Of a stretch of DNA of 64,000 bases, positions 49,274 to 60,915 are shown piece by piece. The notes beneath the pieces are model-generated. The model made no database searches. It was not told where the DNA came from and worked only from the letters and a program-made list of their open reading frames with translations. Position 1 is the first letter of the stretch. The number at the start of each line of letters is the position of its first letter. Source of the DNA: Petrolisthes cinctipes (Eukaryota > Arthropoda > Malacostraca > Decapoda > Porcellanidae). The stretch lies in NCBI GenBank assembly GCA_033782935.1, contig JAWQEG010003732.1, positions 19,952 to 83,951 of the forward strand, in the 5' to 3' direction. The translations under genes and the position numbers were made by a program.

Positions 49274-50108
49274 AATATTATTTTCCCAAATACCATTGCT
49301 TTGTATAAAATGTCTTAAATGCCTTGAGGTAGGCTCTGTCCCCTCACCCTTCCCAGCTTATGGAAATGTCCAAAGGCAGTGACTGGGACCATAAAGGAGG
49401 AGGGACAAGACCCCTAACTCCCATCCCAATGTAGGTGGTTGTTATTGATGATGTTCTCCCAGGACAGAATGGCTTCCTGCCCCACAGACCCCCAGTACAC
49501 TCTGGTCGCAGTGAAAAAATAAAAATAAAAAACGTTGTGGGCCAAGTCCACGTTACCATAAGAGCTACAAGTGGGGCTGCACCTTCCATGAAACCAGTCC
49601 TGAAGGGACCATAAAGAGGGAGAGAGTTTACACTGCTGCATGCAAAGGGACAGTGCACCCCGGTGTGATGGCTGTCCACACAATCAGTAAAAAAAATAAA
49701 AAATAATTTAAAAAAAAGAGCCTCCGTTTGCAATACAACTCACGTGGATTTGTAATTCATTTGGGCAGATCTCATCAAATCCACTAGAAAGTGACCAGAT
49801 CCTACAACAATCTTTATTCTAGCCCTGTGGGGGATGGCTAGTATTCACAGAGAAAAAAGTCAGCCCCCCTGAATAAATCTCAATGTAGGTGGAAATAGGT
49901 ATATTTTTCTACTCGCATTTAGCTGTAGCATAACAAAATTATGAGGCAATCCTATTGAGGAGGTGGTAAACTGTCCTTAACTCATTTATGGCAAGGTTAG
50001 GCCTATCACTTTTTACCACCGGACACTTTTATCAGCTGGCCTAAGTGAGATCTGCTGATAGCGAGGACATTTATGACACGTGTTTGTATTGTCCTGCAGA
50101 GTGTAAAT
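49274..50108. other. Upstream region of ferroportin
   Basis: No coding sequence recognised. Two A-rich stretches near 49,508-49,530 and 49,686-49,720 suggest an old retroposon, not classified. At 50,092-50,098 the sequence TGTCCTGCAG looks like a splice acceptor ten bases before the ferroportin start codon, so an upstream untranslated exon is likely. I found no CAGTGN-loop hairpin of the iron-responsive-element type in the visible leader, but the true leader may lie further upstream. Confidence 0.4.
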
Positions 50109-53100
50109 ATGGGAAGGAAAGGTGAGGGAATGGAAGGTGAGGAGGGTGGAGCAGCCAACCACAAGAAAGAGGAGGAGGAACGAGAAGAGACAGGGAATGA
50201 GAGAAGAAACCAACATGCTTCTGAGAGAGCAGTGAGTGAGGACCCAGAAGGAGACACTGTTGGTACTGTACCCATTGAGGAAAATAATAGTCACAACATT
50301 GACAAGACCAAACACAGCTCCACCGACGGATCACAGGAGGATAACCACACACCCGCTGGAATGGACAAGGCTACAGGAGAAGGTAAATTATAGGAGCTTT
50401 TGTACGGTACTATTTCGGCCTTTTGTGTTGCTATCATATTTTGCAAACATTCTTAGGAGTTATATCTAATGAATTTCTTATCTTTTTTTAAAGCATTATT
50501 TATTTTTATGTGTATGTATATATGTTCTTTCTTGCCTGTGTATACCTGTAAGTACAATTTTGCATTAATTTATGCATGTATTTATCCATACAGTATGTAT
50601 GTGTTTGTGATTGCAGCTACAGTATGTGTGCAGATGCTTATTTGTGCATGAATTTATGCTACAAGTCCTGGAATATTTCAGTTATTGTAACTGGAACACT
50701 ATACTTTCATCCACTTATCCTCCTTACTATATTTATTTAGTACTCACCTTTCTCAACTTAGAGAAAAACAGAAAGTCATGGGCTGGGCAGGATGAGAATG
50801 ATGACTGCTACAGTGACTCCATACAGTTTAATTGGAGCCATCATATCCTTATCTACACTACATGGATTTTTGCATTTGGTTATGGATTATGACTTTGATT
50901 GCTAAAAGTGTGCTTATGTCTGTGTATTATCATCAAGTTAGTCAGTGTGGGTTGTGGTTGAGACTGGCTGACTGAGCATATATTTGTGCAGAAGATGGTG
51001 ATGGAGAAGGAGGAGGGTATGGGAGATGCCATTGACCGGGAGCATATATTTGTGCATAAGATGGTGGTGATGGAGGTGGAGAAGGAGGGTCCAGGAGATG
51101 CCGTTGCTGCTCTGAGACCCTACAGGTGTACGCTTCTCACTTCCTCTCCTCGTGGGGCGACCGCATGTGGATGTTTGCTGGAGGGCTTTTCCTGCTTGAG
51201 GTACAGTATGCACTTACCATTTTCTCTTACTCACACACACACACCAACCAACACGAACAAAATTTAATATAAATATATAAATAAATGCAAACATATAGAC
51301 AAGCACAAATTCTACGAGTTATGTCCACGTTAGTGATAATAATACATGTGACTGATACAGGTAACTCCTGGGTCGCTCCGTCTGGCAGCGGTGTACGGGG
51401 CAGCCTTGGCCCTCACCGTTATCGTCCTGGGGGCTCCTGTGGGGCGATGGGTCGACCGCACCTCACGCCTCACTGGTACCAACCTCTCATTATTGTTATT
51501 ATTGTAGTTTCTATTTTGGTATTGTTGTATTTACTGTCCTTTGAGCTTGTTGTCTCTCCTCTCTTCTGTCTCCTCCTCACTTTCCATTACAATACAATTC
51601 ATTGTCATATATACTAGTAGGTCCAGTAGGCTATACACAATCATCCATTTTTATCATTTATATTCTTCCCCCTTTTGCTCTCGACTCCCTCCGTCCCCAC
51701 AGCTGCACAGGTGAGCCTCATAGTGCAGAACGTGATGGTGTGTGTGTGTGCCGGGCTGCTGGTGGCCATCACCACATATCACCAAGCCTTTACTGCATGG
51801 GATGGATGGGCTCTGGTGGTGGCAGAGGTATGTTAATGGATGGATGGATGGATGGATTGGTAGTGGTGGATATGAGTACTTTATAAGATGATGGATGGTT
51901 GGATGGTTCAGAAGTGTGGATAGTCCAGAGAGATGGACTGATTAATAGATACAAAGAAAAGGAAGACTGTAATTAACCTTTAAGACCTTGTAGTCACAGA
52001 GGAGAAAACAGGGGAGAGGGACAGCAAGCACAAAGGAAAAAGAAGGAAAGGAAGGAAAAGAGGTAGAGTGCAAAGGAAATTACTCAGGTCCAAAGGGGTG
52101 CCAAAACCCTTAAAATCTTACCCATATCTTTGAAAAATTTTTGATTGTAAATACTCTATCTAATACCACACCATTTAAAATTGCATCGAAATAAACACAT
52201 CACTAAAGAGCTTCATATTGAATCAAACGGGATAATTAAAGGCTCGGATGTTCTCTTTGGCAGGCTTGTGTGATATTGACGGCGTGTATGGCACAGGTGG
52301 GGACACTGGGGTCAAGGCTAGCCATCGAGAAAGACTGGATTCTGGTTATCTGTGGCAAAGATAAAACCAAGCTGGCGAGTATGTAGTGACGGAAGGATTT
52401 TTTTTTTTTTTTTTTCTTATACAGACAGTCGGCCCTCGATGTAATATCAACGTATTTAAAAACTGAATTCACTTGCCAGATTGAAGTAACATAAGCAATT
52501 TCATGACTATCCTGATTGATATCCCTTCTTCTGATGTGTAGCACTTTATAGTACGGTACTTAACTTCCCTACCCATAAATGTGTGAATGTATCCAGTGAA
52601 CATTATTTTAATTTTAACCAATCTATCCCCTGTCCTACCTTGGCTAGGAATGAAAAGTATGTTGCAGAGGATGAATTACACAAACCAATTAATTTCCCTC
52701 TAACCACATCACAGATAGGGTTGAGAAAATATAAACTGCAACTTTCTAGTTACAGTAATTCCCTGTTTTTTACTGGTCTTCAGGGTATGTATTACACTGT
52801 TTGTAATGAATCTATGTAAATTAAACCCTCTTCAAACATTACCCAATGGATATTGATGGTTGTGCAAATCTAAACTGCAATTTTCAAGTTCTTGTGCTTA
52901 AGATGATTGCATTTCTTGGTCAGAGATGAACAGTGTGTTGCGGACGGTGGACCTGAGCACAGAAGTGTTTGCGCCGGTGATAGTGGGCACCATCATGACG
53001 GGGTTCGGGCTGGCGGTGGGCGGGGCAGCCATTGCTGGGTGGAACGTGGTCTCCCTAGTGGTGGAGTACAGTCTCCTTCACCACCTCTACTACTCCAATG

Positions 53101-56100
53101 CAGACCTCTCCAGACCAAAGACTGTGGAAGTTAGTCACCTGTTCAGGTTTTGTTTAATTTGGTGAAGTTTATGGTGTCTGCCCCTTCTACTACTCCATCT
53201 CAAGATTCCTCCCAAACAATGCCCGGGAAACAGAATCCCTCTGCAGGAGACAAAGGGATGTGAATTATAATAGTTGATGGGACTAGAGTAATTAGTTTCA
53301 ATTTGCTCACAACAGACTACTTCCCTTAATTAAGGGGGTAATTTTTTGTGGGCATGTTGGAGTCTATGTAGCCCTCTAAACAGTGCTATAAAACAGATCC
53401 CCTACTACTATGTACAGTATTATATACAGTACTAATGAGAGTTGTTTCAGGGTGTAGTTTGTAGAAATCAGTAGCCCTAAAATTCATCCATAACAAACAA
53501 TTAACTCTCCCAGGATACCCAGGCAGATAAAATGGAAGAGAACATCGAGGAAGAAGAGAAGGAACTACCGGACGTGGAGGAGGAGAAGCGGAGCAGCCGG
53601 CAGGAGCGGAAACAACGGGGGATGGTGCGGCAGCGTTGGTGGTTGGCGGAGAAGGTAGTGGCAGCCTGGGGAGCGTGGCGGGCATACATGAACCACCCAG
53701 TGAGGGACGCTGGACTGGCCCTGGCGCTGCTCTTCATGACTGTCCTCGCATTTGATAACTACTCCAGGGGTAAGAAGGGTTGCAGTAAATGGTGTGCAGG
53801 GTTTAGTAAGGGTAGGTTGTTGTGGTGTGAGTGTGTGTTTTAACCTTTGTGTGAGCATGAGGCATATAATCAAAATTAGAACTTAAATATGAAAATTAAG
53901 GACAAGTGGTTATCAGGCTTAATAGAGCACTCAATATGGTTAGGGAAGGTTTAACTAAGGTGAGAATCACTAGGCAGGGGTCTCAGGGTATTGTAATTAT
54001 ACGTGAAGAACTAAACCTATCCCCGCTTCTGTACAGTAATGACCCCTCGTCTCTCTTATCTCACTCACAGCATTTGTGTATGACTCGGGAGTGTCGGAAA
54101 CAGTGCTGGGTATTCTCACCGCTGTCGCTTCACTCTTCGGAATCTTTGGTTCTTTGGCCTTCCCCTTCCTCAGGCCCAGGGTATGTTATCTCTCCCTCTC
54201 TGCTTCTCCACTCACCTCTCTGTTTTTTAATCCTCCTCTCTCCTTTCTCAAACAATAGCTAAGTTGACTGAAAATAACTATTACTTTTAGGGGATATTTT
54301 CAACCATGCATAAACCCTATATATTTAACCAGTAATACGACCCTATTGTGTGTCTCCCCGAATACAGATGGGAGTGAACTGGACTGGCATCTTGGGGTTT
54401 GGCTCCGAGACTCTTTGCTTGAGTCTCTGTGTGGGCTCTGTGTTTGCTCCCGGTAGCCCTTTCAATCCCTCGGCTATCTTTGGTGCATCGCTCAATACCA
54501 CCACTCCCACCACCACCATGACCAGCCCCAGTCTCGTGATGGAGGATTTCCCGGAACCCCCGTATGTAGCCGGGAATGTGTCGACTTCCCCAGATCTCGT
54601 CGTCTTGAACTGGACACTCGCAGAGTCACTCATCGGTCCAGCCAACCCTGCAGACAGCACACTAAACCTGGCAAACACTTCTCTGGGGACCATTAAAAAA
54701 CAGGACACCACCACTAACAACACCAACACAGGGGATGGTTTGGCCACTCCACCAGACAGTCAGAAACAAAATTACACATTTGTCATCCTCTTATTGGCTG
54801 GGATTGTCACATCCAGGTTCGGTAAGTTGTTTGTATTGTATCAATTGCTTGTTGTGAATGCTGCATGTCTTGGCAAATAACATAGTATTTACTCATAGTT
54901 GGGAAGCTTCATATGCAAAAAGGGTATACCCTAGAGCAGTGGTTCTTAACCTTTTTACCCCTATGACCCACTGACATTCCTGGGCAGTGCAGTGATCCCC
55001 TTGCACGAAGCGAAGCGAGCCTAAGCAGCTGGGGGAATTTTTTTAGAAATATGAGCAATCATAGGTGCAATCTGAAGCTACTTATAAAGGAAAATTTTAG
55101 AATTTGTATTTCTTAAAAATTAGCTGTAGGCTACATGTAATTTACCTATGTCTTACCTTTTGTTACCCCCAGAAAAATCCCAAATGACCCCCTTGGGGGT
55201 CACAACCCCCAGGTTAAGAACCGCTGCTCTAGAGGGTTGGGAGTGTCTTCCTAGTGAGGAAATAAACATATGTTCGTTAGTTACAATTAAAATCTTCATA
55301 TTGGGACGACTTTCATCTCTTATCCCCTTAGGTTTAAGATGTGTTCTGTGAAAGATAAAAATCCTCAAGCAAGATAAAGGGTAAGATTGTTAAACTTGAG
55401 TTGTGAAAGGTAATTATTTATATATTTATTTATGGTTGATTGATTGATTGACTGACTGGTATTGTACACCTCAGGCCTGTGGGTGGCAGATCTCTCAGTG
55501 ACCCAGATCCTACAGGAGGGTGTTGAGGAGAGTCAGCGCGGTGCCATCAATGGGGTCCAGTCTTCCCTCAACCAGACCCTCGACCTCCTTCGCTCCATCC
55601 TCATCATCATACTCCCACGCAGAGAGACCTTTGGCATCCTCATCATCCTTTCGTTTTTCTTCGTGGCCGCAGCGTGAGTTTGTTATTCATCTGTAGATTA
55701 TTTATACATTAAACCTTTGATAAAATGCTAATACTGTCAATACTTATACAATACTATGCACTTCATTTTACATTCTGTCACTCATTGTTGAAGACCACCA
55801 TCCCTCATCATTTCACTTTCATTCATTCCTCTCCCTTACTAACGTTATGTTGATACATTCTCCCTCCATTCTTTTGCTTTCATCGATTCATTTCCTGTCA
55901 ACCCCACACTTTCATTCTTTCATATTCCTCCAACATCTTGCTTACATTCTTTCATTCCCCTTCCAACACTCAATTTTCTCTCATTCTTTCCCCTTCCTTC
56001 ATGTCACTTTCATTCATTAATTTTCTTCCAGCATCTCACCTTCCCTTTTTTTCTTCCTTCCAGACTGTTGATGTTTATTGTGTACACCAGGAGGCACCCA

Positions 56101-56229
56101 GCAGCGTCCCCCTCTATGCAAACTCTCGAAGCACAGACGGAAGAGAGCAAGGCCAAGGGTAGAGGAAGAGGAGAGGAGGAGAGGGTGGAACTCAAGTCTG
56201 TACGAGGGCTGGAGTCCGAGGTAGTGTGA
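50109..56229 (+). CDS. SLC40A1: Ferroportin, SLC40A1-type iron exporter, complete
   Basis: Plasma-membrane Fe(II) exporter of the ferroportin family (major-facilitator fold). Coding exons, all GT-AG: 50109-50382, ~51061-51200, 51361-51475, 51703-51827, 52264-52378, 52924-53129, 53514-53769, 54071-54180, 54368-54821, 55475-55673, 56064-56229. Phases close exactly to 719 codons plus TGA; the acceptor of the second exon is the only soft border. Landmarks: FLSSWGDRMW (residues 119-128), LGAPVGRWVDRTSRL, VSLIVQNVMV, LAIEKDWILVICGKDKTKLA, APVIVGTIMTGFG, AGWNVVSLVVEY, FMTVLAFDNYSR, LSVTQILQEGVEESQRGAIN. Residues matching human D39 (D125), D181 (D242), N212 (N297) and D325 (D406) are kept. Human H43, C326 and H507 become M129, N407 and R638. 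Longer than human (571 aa) through a ~110-aa acidic N-terminal extension and a Ser/Thr-rich loop (about 475-590) with six N-glycosylation sequons. Confidence 0.95.
50974..51105 (+). repeat. 66-bp tandem duplication at the ferroportin exon-2 acceptor
   Basis: GAGCATATATTTGTGCA..AAGATGGTG..GGAGATGCC occurs at 50,974 and again at 51,040. The first copy carries a canonical TTTGTGCAG acceptor-like site; in the second the base is changed to TTTGTGCATAAG. The ferroportin frame is closed by TAA at 51,057-51,059 and the first copy runs into TGA, so only an acceptor at or after 51,060 gives a full-length protein. Confidence 0.7.
52005..52130 (+). repeat. Dispersed repeat, copy 1 (ferroportin intron)
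   Basis: GGGACAGCAAGCACAAAGGA followed by AAAAGAAGGAA.. and CAAAGGGGTGCCAAAACCC. The same ordered words recur at 58,885-59,005 in the same orientation. Not classified; no clear ends. Confidence 0.6.
54937..55226 (+). mobile_element. hAT-type MITE in a ferroportin intron
   Basis: A 290-bp element beginning CAGTGGTTCTTAACCTTTTT and ending GGTTAAGAACCGCTG. These are classic hAT terminal repeats. The flanking 8-mers are CCCTAGAG (54,929-54,936) and CTCTAGAG (55,227-55,234), one mismatch, with the expected hAT duplication length. It lies between exons 9 and 10 and has no coding capacity. Confidence 0.9.
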
Positions 56230-57286
56230 TATAAGGGAGAAGAAGAAAGGCTGAATATCAAGGCTTTTAATGGGGAGAGTTTCCTATGGCCGATCAGTTT
56301 AGGGTGCTTTGGAATCTTCCAGACAACATGCCAGGAAACATGCTACCTCAGTATAGAAGTAGGAGTTGATAATGCAAGTGCAATAACTGTTGCCATACAA
56401 TGTGCCTTTATAATGGAATTAGAGTACAATTTAGCATTCACATATTTACATTAAGACAAGGTTGGGATAATACTTGCAAAAATATACATTACCTTGTGTG
56501 AAGTGCAATAGAGGGAAGGTGAGAGCACATCAGTCTAAGAGTAACACATTGGGCACGTGCAATAATGGACGGCAGCTTTGGGATCCCATGTATGAGTCTT
56601 GATGGAGTGTAACTGCCATGAAATCCTTCCATATGCTGACTTACCATTAGTTACCAACATTAATATGGTATTTGTATTGATCTCTCCCATCACAATGCAG
56701 AAAGGTAATAGATCAACATTAATACTGTACCATATTTAATTACTTTTTGTATCTTAAAAATCATTTTTATGAAGAAACATGGACAGATTTTCTCTTTAAC
56801 ATATATTATTTAGGGTCCTGTCATATTTGGGTCCCATCACATTTTCAAGATCAACCACATACGTGAACTAGAAGAAGAATGTGTCTTCTATTATCGTCCA
56901 CGGTAGGACTAGTTCCCTCCACAAAAGGAGAATGCAGCTAGAAAATTTTATCCTACACATTGGCAGCCATTAATCTATTATATATGAGTCTGTGATGCTG
57001 GAGAGAAAAAAGAAAGAGATAAATCCACAATGAACCACACAGGTGAATGAGGCAGCCACGTAACTGTTACTAAAGATGGAATTCTTTCTTTTGTGATATT
57101 TGTAGGATTTCTGATTCTTCCAAACTATGCATAGAAACAGACACACGATAGTGATTATTTATATATATTTCTTTTATCCTGGAGAAAATACACCGTTTCC
57201 CCCATTAAATTTCCTGGCTTTTTTTAATAAATGTAAATGAGGTCACATCTCTTACAATAGAGGGGAATCAGTGTATTTTTGTCAAG

Positions 57287-57287
<1 letters not shown>
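56230..57287 (+). other. Probable ferroportin 3' untranslated region
   Basis: Non-coding sequence directly after the ferroportin stop. Poly-A signals AATAAA occur at 57,226-57,231 and, further on, near 57,532. Two diverged copies of a short dispersed motif (..TCTTCCAGACAACATGCCAG and ..TTCTTCCAAACTATGCATAG) lie near 56,310 and 57,110. No iron-responsive-element hairpin was found by eye. Confidence 0.45.
57226..57231 (+). terminator. Candidate polyadenylation signal for ferroportin
   Basis: AATAAA about 1.0 kb past the stop codon, followed by a GT-containing stretch. It is the first canonical hexamer I noticed in the 3' region. A second is near 57,532. Confidence 0.35.

Positions 57288-57329
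<42 letters not shown>
57288..57329. repeat. (TA)n microsatellite
   Basis: An uninterrupted TA run of about 19 repeats. Confidence 0.9.
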
Positions 57330-57331
<2 letters not shown>

Positions 57332-59094
57332 CAGTATCTCATGTCATTACAGCTAGATAAATATTTTTGTTAATTAAATGGGTTGTGGTACAATATATCA
57401 GTATTCACAAAATATATCCTGGGTAATGATTCACACTTTGAGATTCGTATATACTGTATAACCTATCTAGAGCTGTAATATGTGGTTTTAATAGCCAAAA
57501 ATTCCATGAGCATGTTATATTTTTAGAACTTAATAAAATGATGATTTATATGGCTCATGGTTCATCATACACAAAATATAACCTGGGTAATGATATACAC
57601 CTTAAGATCAACATATACAGTACAGCCAAATTTGAGATATTATAGTGATTCTAATACCAAGAATGTCACCACCTGGACCAGACCACATACCAGTGATGTG
57701 TATTTCTTGTTTTACCAAATTTAATGCACTTACAAAGCTCAAACTCCGTCAGGTAAGTCAGGATATATTCAGGGTTGAGATTTGCCTGTTAGGAATGGCT
57801 TACCTAACTATAAATAGGGAGAATTAGTATCCACATGACTATGCCCACATCCATGCAGGCAAAAACCCTTGGGGAGATGGACAAGAATTCCACCTGAGCT
57901 CAGTCACATTCAGGGCCGTATGTAGGAATATTGGTGGTGATAATAATGCCACGGTATCGGTACAATGGCTCTGTTGTGTGCCCGTGGAGTCAACATACCA
58001 GCACCAAGCTGTTGTCAACACCACCAATGTTCTTGCATACTATTCACAGTATTGTGGGTAATGTTGCCTGTATCAAAATTGGTAATTATCATATTTTTCC
58101 TATAAAGAGAAAGGTGAGGATTAAATGCCAACTTAATGTCCTCACCTGCAAAATGAAAGGAGAAAGGTTGAAAATCATGTCTATTTTTGTTTGAGATGCC
58201 TGAACACATTGCATTTAAATGAGTGAGCATAAAACATAGTCGGGAAGAAAAATCCATATAAAATATTTTCCGATATGTATTGAATTAAATTCATATGTAC
58301 AATTTCTGGCGTAAATTTGGCTCAGCCCTTACTAACTAACAACAATGATAACAACAACAATAATATTTCCCTCCAACTCCAAAAGCAGCTCTAAAAATTA
58401 CAATATTAATTTTCATCTGGAGTGCTTGTTAAAAAATACTGTAGGCTCTTATGTGTCATGTAGTGAAGCAAATGTTATGAGGTAGACGTTGGTCCATCAT
58501 CACTACTGTGTCCAAAATTATACTGCACTAGGTTATTGGTACACTCAGAATACAAGTTTCTTTTCCTGGCTGGCTATAGGGAAGATGAAGCCATGATATA
58601 TTTACAGTACAGGTACGTATCTATGGTTAAGGGGATAGTACAGTACAGTACAGTGTTGATAAATCTGGAGCAACTGATTCCCCCAAACTAGTCCAAGCAA
58701 GATGACACCATTATTTTTGTAAATCTGGTCCTGTTTCCTGGCATTCTTTGCAGGAATCAAGGCACTCCAATGCACCAAAAGTATAGTATCCCCTTAAGCT
58801 TTCACTCTGGACTCTTCCTAGATTTACTGTGGTCAATATGAAGGGCTCCTGTTTCCTCCGAACTAGAAAACAGACTAGTACCACGATAATGAGGAAAAGA
58901 TAGAGATGAGGGACAGCAAGCATGAAGGAAAAAGAAGGAATGAAGGGAGAAATGGGAATGGCTTGGGTTCAAAGGGGCGCCAAAACCCATACAAATATTG
59001 CCCACATTGTGTAATTGAGAAAAGCCAAATTGCTGAAGCACATTCATATAAGAAACAAGCGGGGTGCAAAGATTACCACTGTGATGCGGGTGAA
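57330..59094. other. Intergenic
   Basis: No gene recognised on either strand. It contains the second copy of the AGCAAGCA..CCAAAACCC repeat at 58,885-59,005 and a short (ACAGT)n run near 58,636-58,652. Confidence 0.45.
58885..59005 (+). repeat. Dispersed repeat, copy 2
   Basis: Shares GGGACAGCAAGCA, AAGGAAAAAGAAGGAA and CAAAGGGGCGCCAAAACCC, in that order, with the ferroportin-intron copy at 52,005-52,130. It lies immediately before the 3' end of the LINE at 59,095. Confidence 0.6.
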
Positions 59095-60915
59095 GGTGGT
59101 TTATGTGAGAAAAGTGCTGGATGAGGGTGTTTGCTTGTTGTTTATTTGAGGGTATAGTGTCTGTTGTTGTGATGGCTGCATGTGATTGTGTAGTGTTGCT
59201 GTTGGATAGTGTGATGCTGTTTAGTGTTTTGTAAAGTTTTCTGGTGTTTGTTTTGTGATCAAGTGTGTTGACAATCCTTTGCCAATTCAGTATTTTCTGT
59301 TCTTTAATTTTGTTGTTTATTTGTGTGTTTAGTGCTTGTATTTGGTGTACTATGTGATGTTTGAGTGGAGTTGGGGGTGAGTGTTTGAGTGTATCTCGTT
59401 GTCTGATGAGGCCTTGAATTTCTGTTGTAAAATTGGGGTTGTGTTTTCTTGTGTTGCCTCTAGGGATGTGTTTGTTGTCTGCGGTTTGTATGATTGTGTT
59501 GAATTTTTGTACAGTAGTGTTTCAAACTGATCTTCTGTATCGGTAGTAAAGATGTCCCAATTGGCCTTGGTGTAGTTAGTGTATGTGTGTCTGTGGCCAG
59601 CTGGGGTGATTCTAGATTTGGTTGTTATGATGATTGGGAGGTGGTCGGAGCCAAGAGTGTTGACCACCCTCCATGATGTTCTGGGTGCTAGGTTGGGGGA
59701 GCAGAAGGTGATGTCAGGTGATGATGGTTGGAAGAGGGCTTGGTGAGGGATGTGAGTGTGTTGGTGTGTGTTGTTTAGTGTGATGAGGTTGTCTGTCTGG
59801 GAGAGGATTTCAAGTCCTCTGTTTGTGTCTGGGTTGTTGACATACCAGGCCGATGTCTTGGCGTTGAAGTCACCACCCAGGATGAGGTTAGGTTGGCTGG
59901 TAATTTGTTAGAGCTGGGGGCTGAAGTTATGGGGAACTGTTGGGCTGGTTTGTAGGGGGATGTATACGTTGGCTATTGTGGTGCTTGTTGTTTTGCCAGT
60001 GCGTACCTTGATGGCCTGAATTACTGTGATGGTGTCGTGGTGGGGGAGAAGGGATTTGAGATGCGCACTGGTTTCTGTATAGTTAATGGATTTGTGGACT
60101 AGGGTGATGAGTCCGCCGCCATTGCCGTTGGCCCGGTCTTGTCTGATGGTGGTGTAGTTGGAGAATGTAGGTGTCTTGTGTGTGTTATGTAATCTTGTTT
60201 CTTGTACGATGGCGATGTGTATGTTGTGTTGTATGATGAAGTGTGTAAGTTCATGTTTTTTGGTGTTAATGCCATCGATGTTTATCTGCAGTATATTTAT
60301 ATTGTGGGTACGGTGTGTGTTGTGTGCTGCTGCTGCGTTGGGGTGGGGAGGGGGAGTCTTTGGCGGGGATGGAAATGGGGGTGGTGGTGGCGGTGTGGGT
60401 GATGGTGTTGGGAGTAGGAGTGGTAGGGGTAGGAGTGATGGTGTGGATGATGGAGGACGAGTCTATGTGTTTGTGTGGTGTTGTTTGGAGGCTGGTGTTG
60501 CATTTGTAGGCTGGGTCCAGTTTCTGCAAGGGTTGCATTGAACTGACCCCGTTGTCTGTTTGTTGGGTTTTGGGCTTGTTGGACGTATGTGTTTGTTGGT
60601 GGGTCCTGAGTTGCTCTCAGTGTCTCCGGCTAGAAGGAGAAGCCGAGAAATGACAGCTGGAGTATCATTTCTCGGTGGTGGAAATATGTGTAGTTGTGTG
60701 TGTTGTGCGAGGGGTGTGGTAATTGCCCTAGTGACCGAAGGCGTTCTCAGGAACTTGCGCCTCCTTGATGGGGGCGGGGGGATTTTGTGGCGGTTTGGCC
60801 CCCATAGCTTCCTTCCTTGGCAGCCCTGGGGGGTGGTCCCACGACGTAGACGCCGCCACTCCATGACCTATAAAAGAAGTAACAGCACGAGCTTGACTTG
60901 TATAGTTCTGTAAAA
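59095..60915 (-). mobile_element. Decayed LINE with AP-type endonuclease domain
   Basis: From 60,300 to 59,350 one minus-strand frame encodes an exonuclease/endonuclease/phosphatase-type LINE endonuclease: LQINIDGI, IAIVQETRL, NGNGGGLITLVH, LILGGDFNAKTSAWYVNN, PDITFCSPNLAP, LGSDHLPIII. The frame is broken by one TAA at 59,910-59,908 and shifts after 59,350, where the usual linker (HHIVHQIQALNTQINNKIKE..) continues to about 59,095. No reverse transcriptase follows, so the copy is truncated at its 3' side. Upstream (60,864-60,463) is a basic, proline-rich N-terminal part with LLLLAGDTESNSGP and a CNPC pair; frameshifts separate it from the endonuclease. The N-terminal layout is that of jockey/CR1-group ORF2 proteins. 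Confidence 0.85.

Noticed and set aside
49344..49733. A 129-codon minus-strand open frame upstream of ferroportin
   Set aside because: It is interrupted by A-rich stretches typical of old retroposons, shows no domain, and overlaps another open frame in a different phase.
50611..50892. A possible extra ferroportin exon near 50,765-50,830
   Set aside because: An acceptor-like TTAG is present, but there is no good donor, and including it is unnecessary because exon 1 (phase 1) joins exon 2 in frame.
54343..54747. A 134-codon minus-strand open frame across ferroportin exon 9
   Set aside because: It is the antisense shadow of a ferroportin exon with conserved frame, splice sites and glycosylation sequons.
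60158..60541. Plus-strand glycine/valine-rich open frames over the LINE
   Set aside because: The opposite strand encodes a recognisable LINE endonuclease and proline-rich linker. The plus-strand frames are its antisense.
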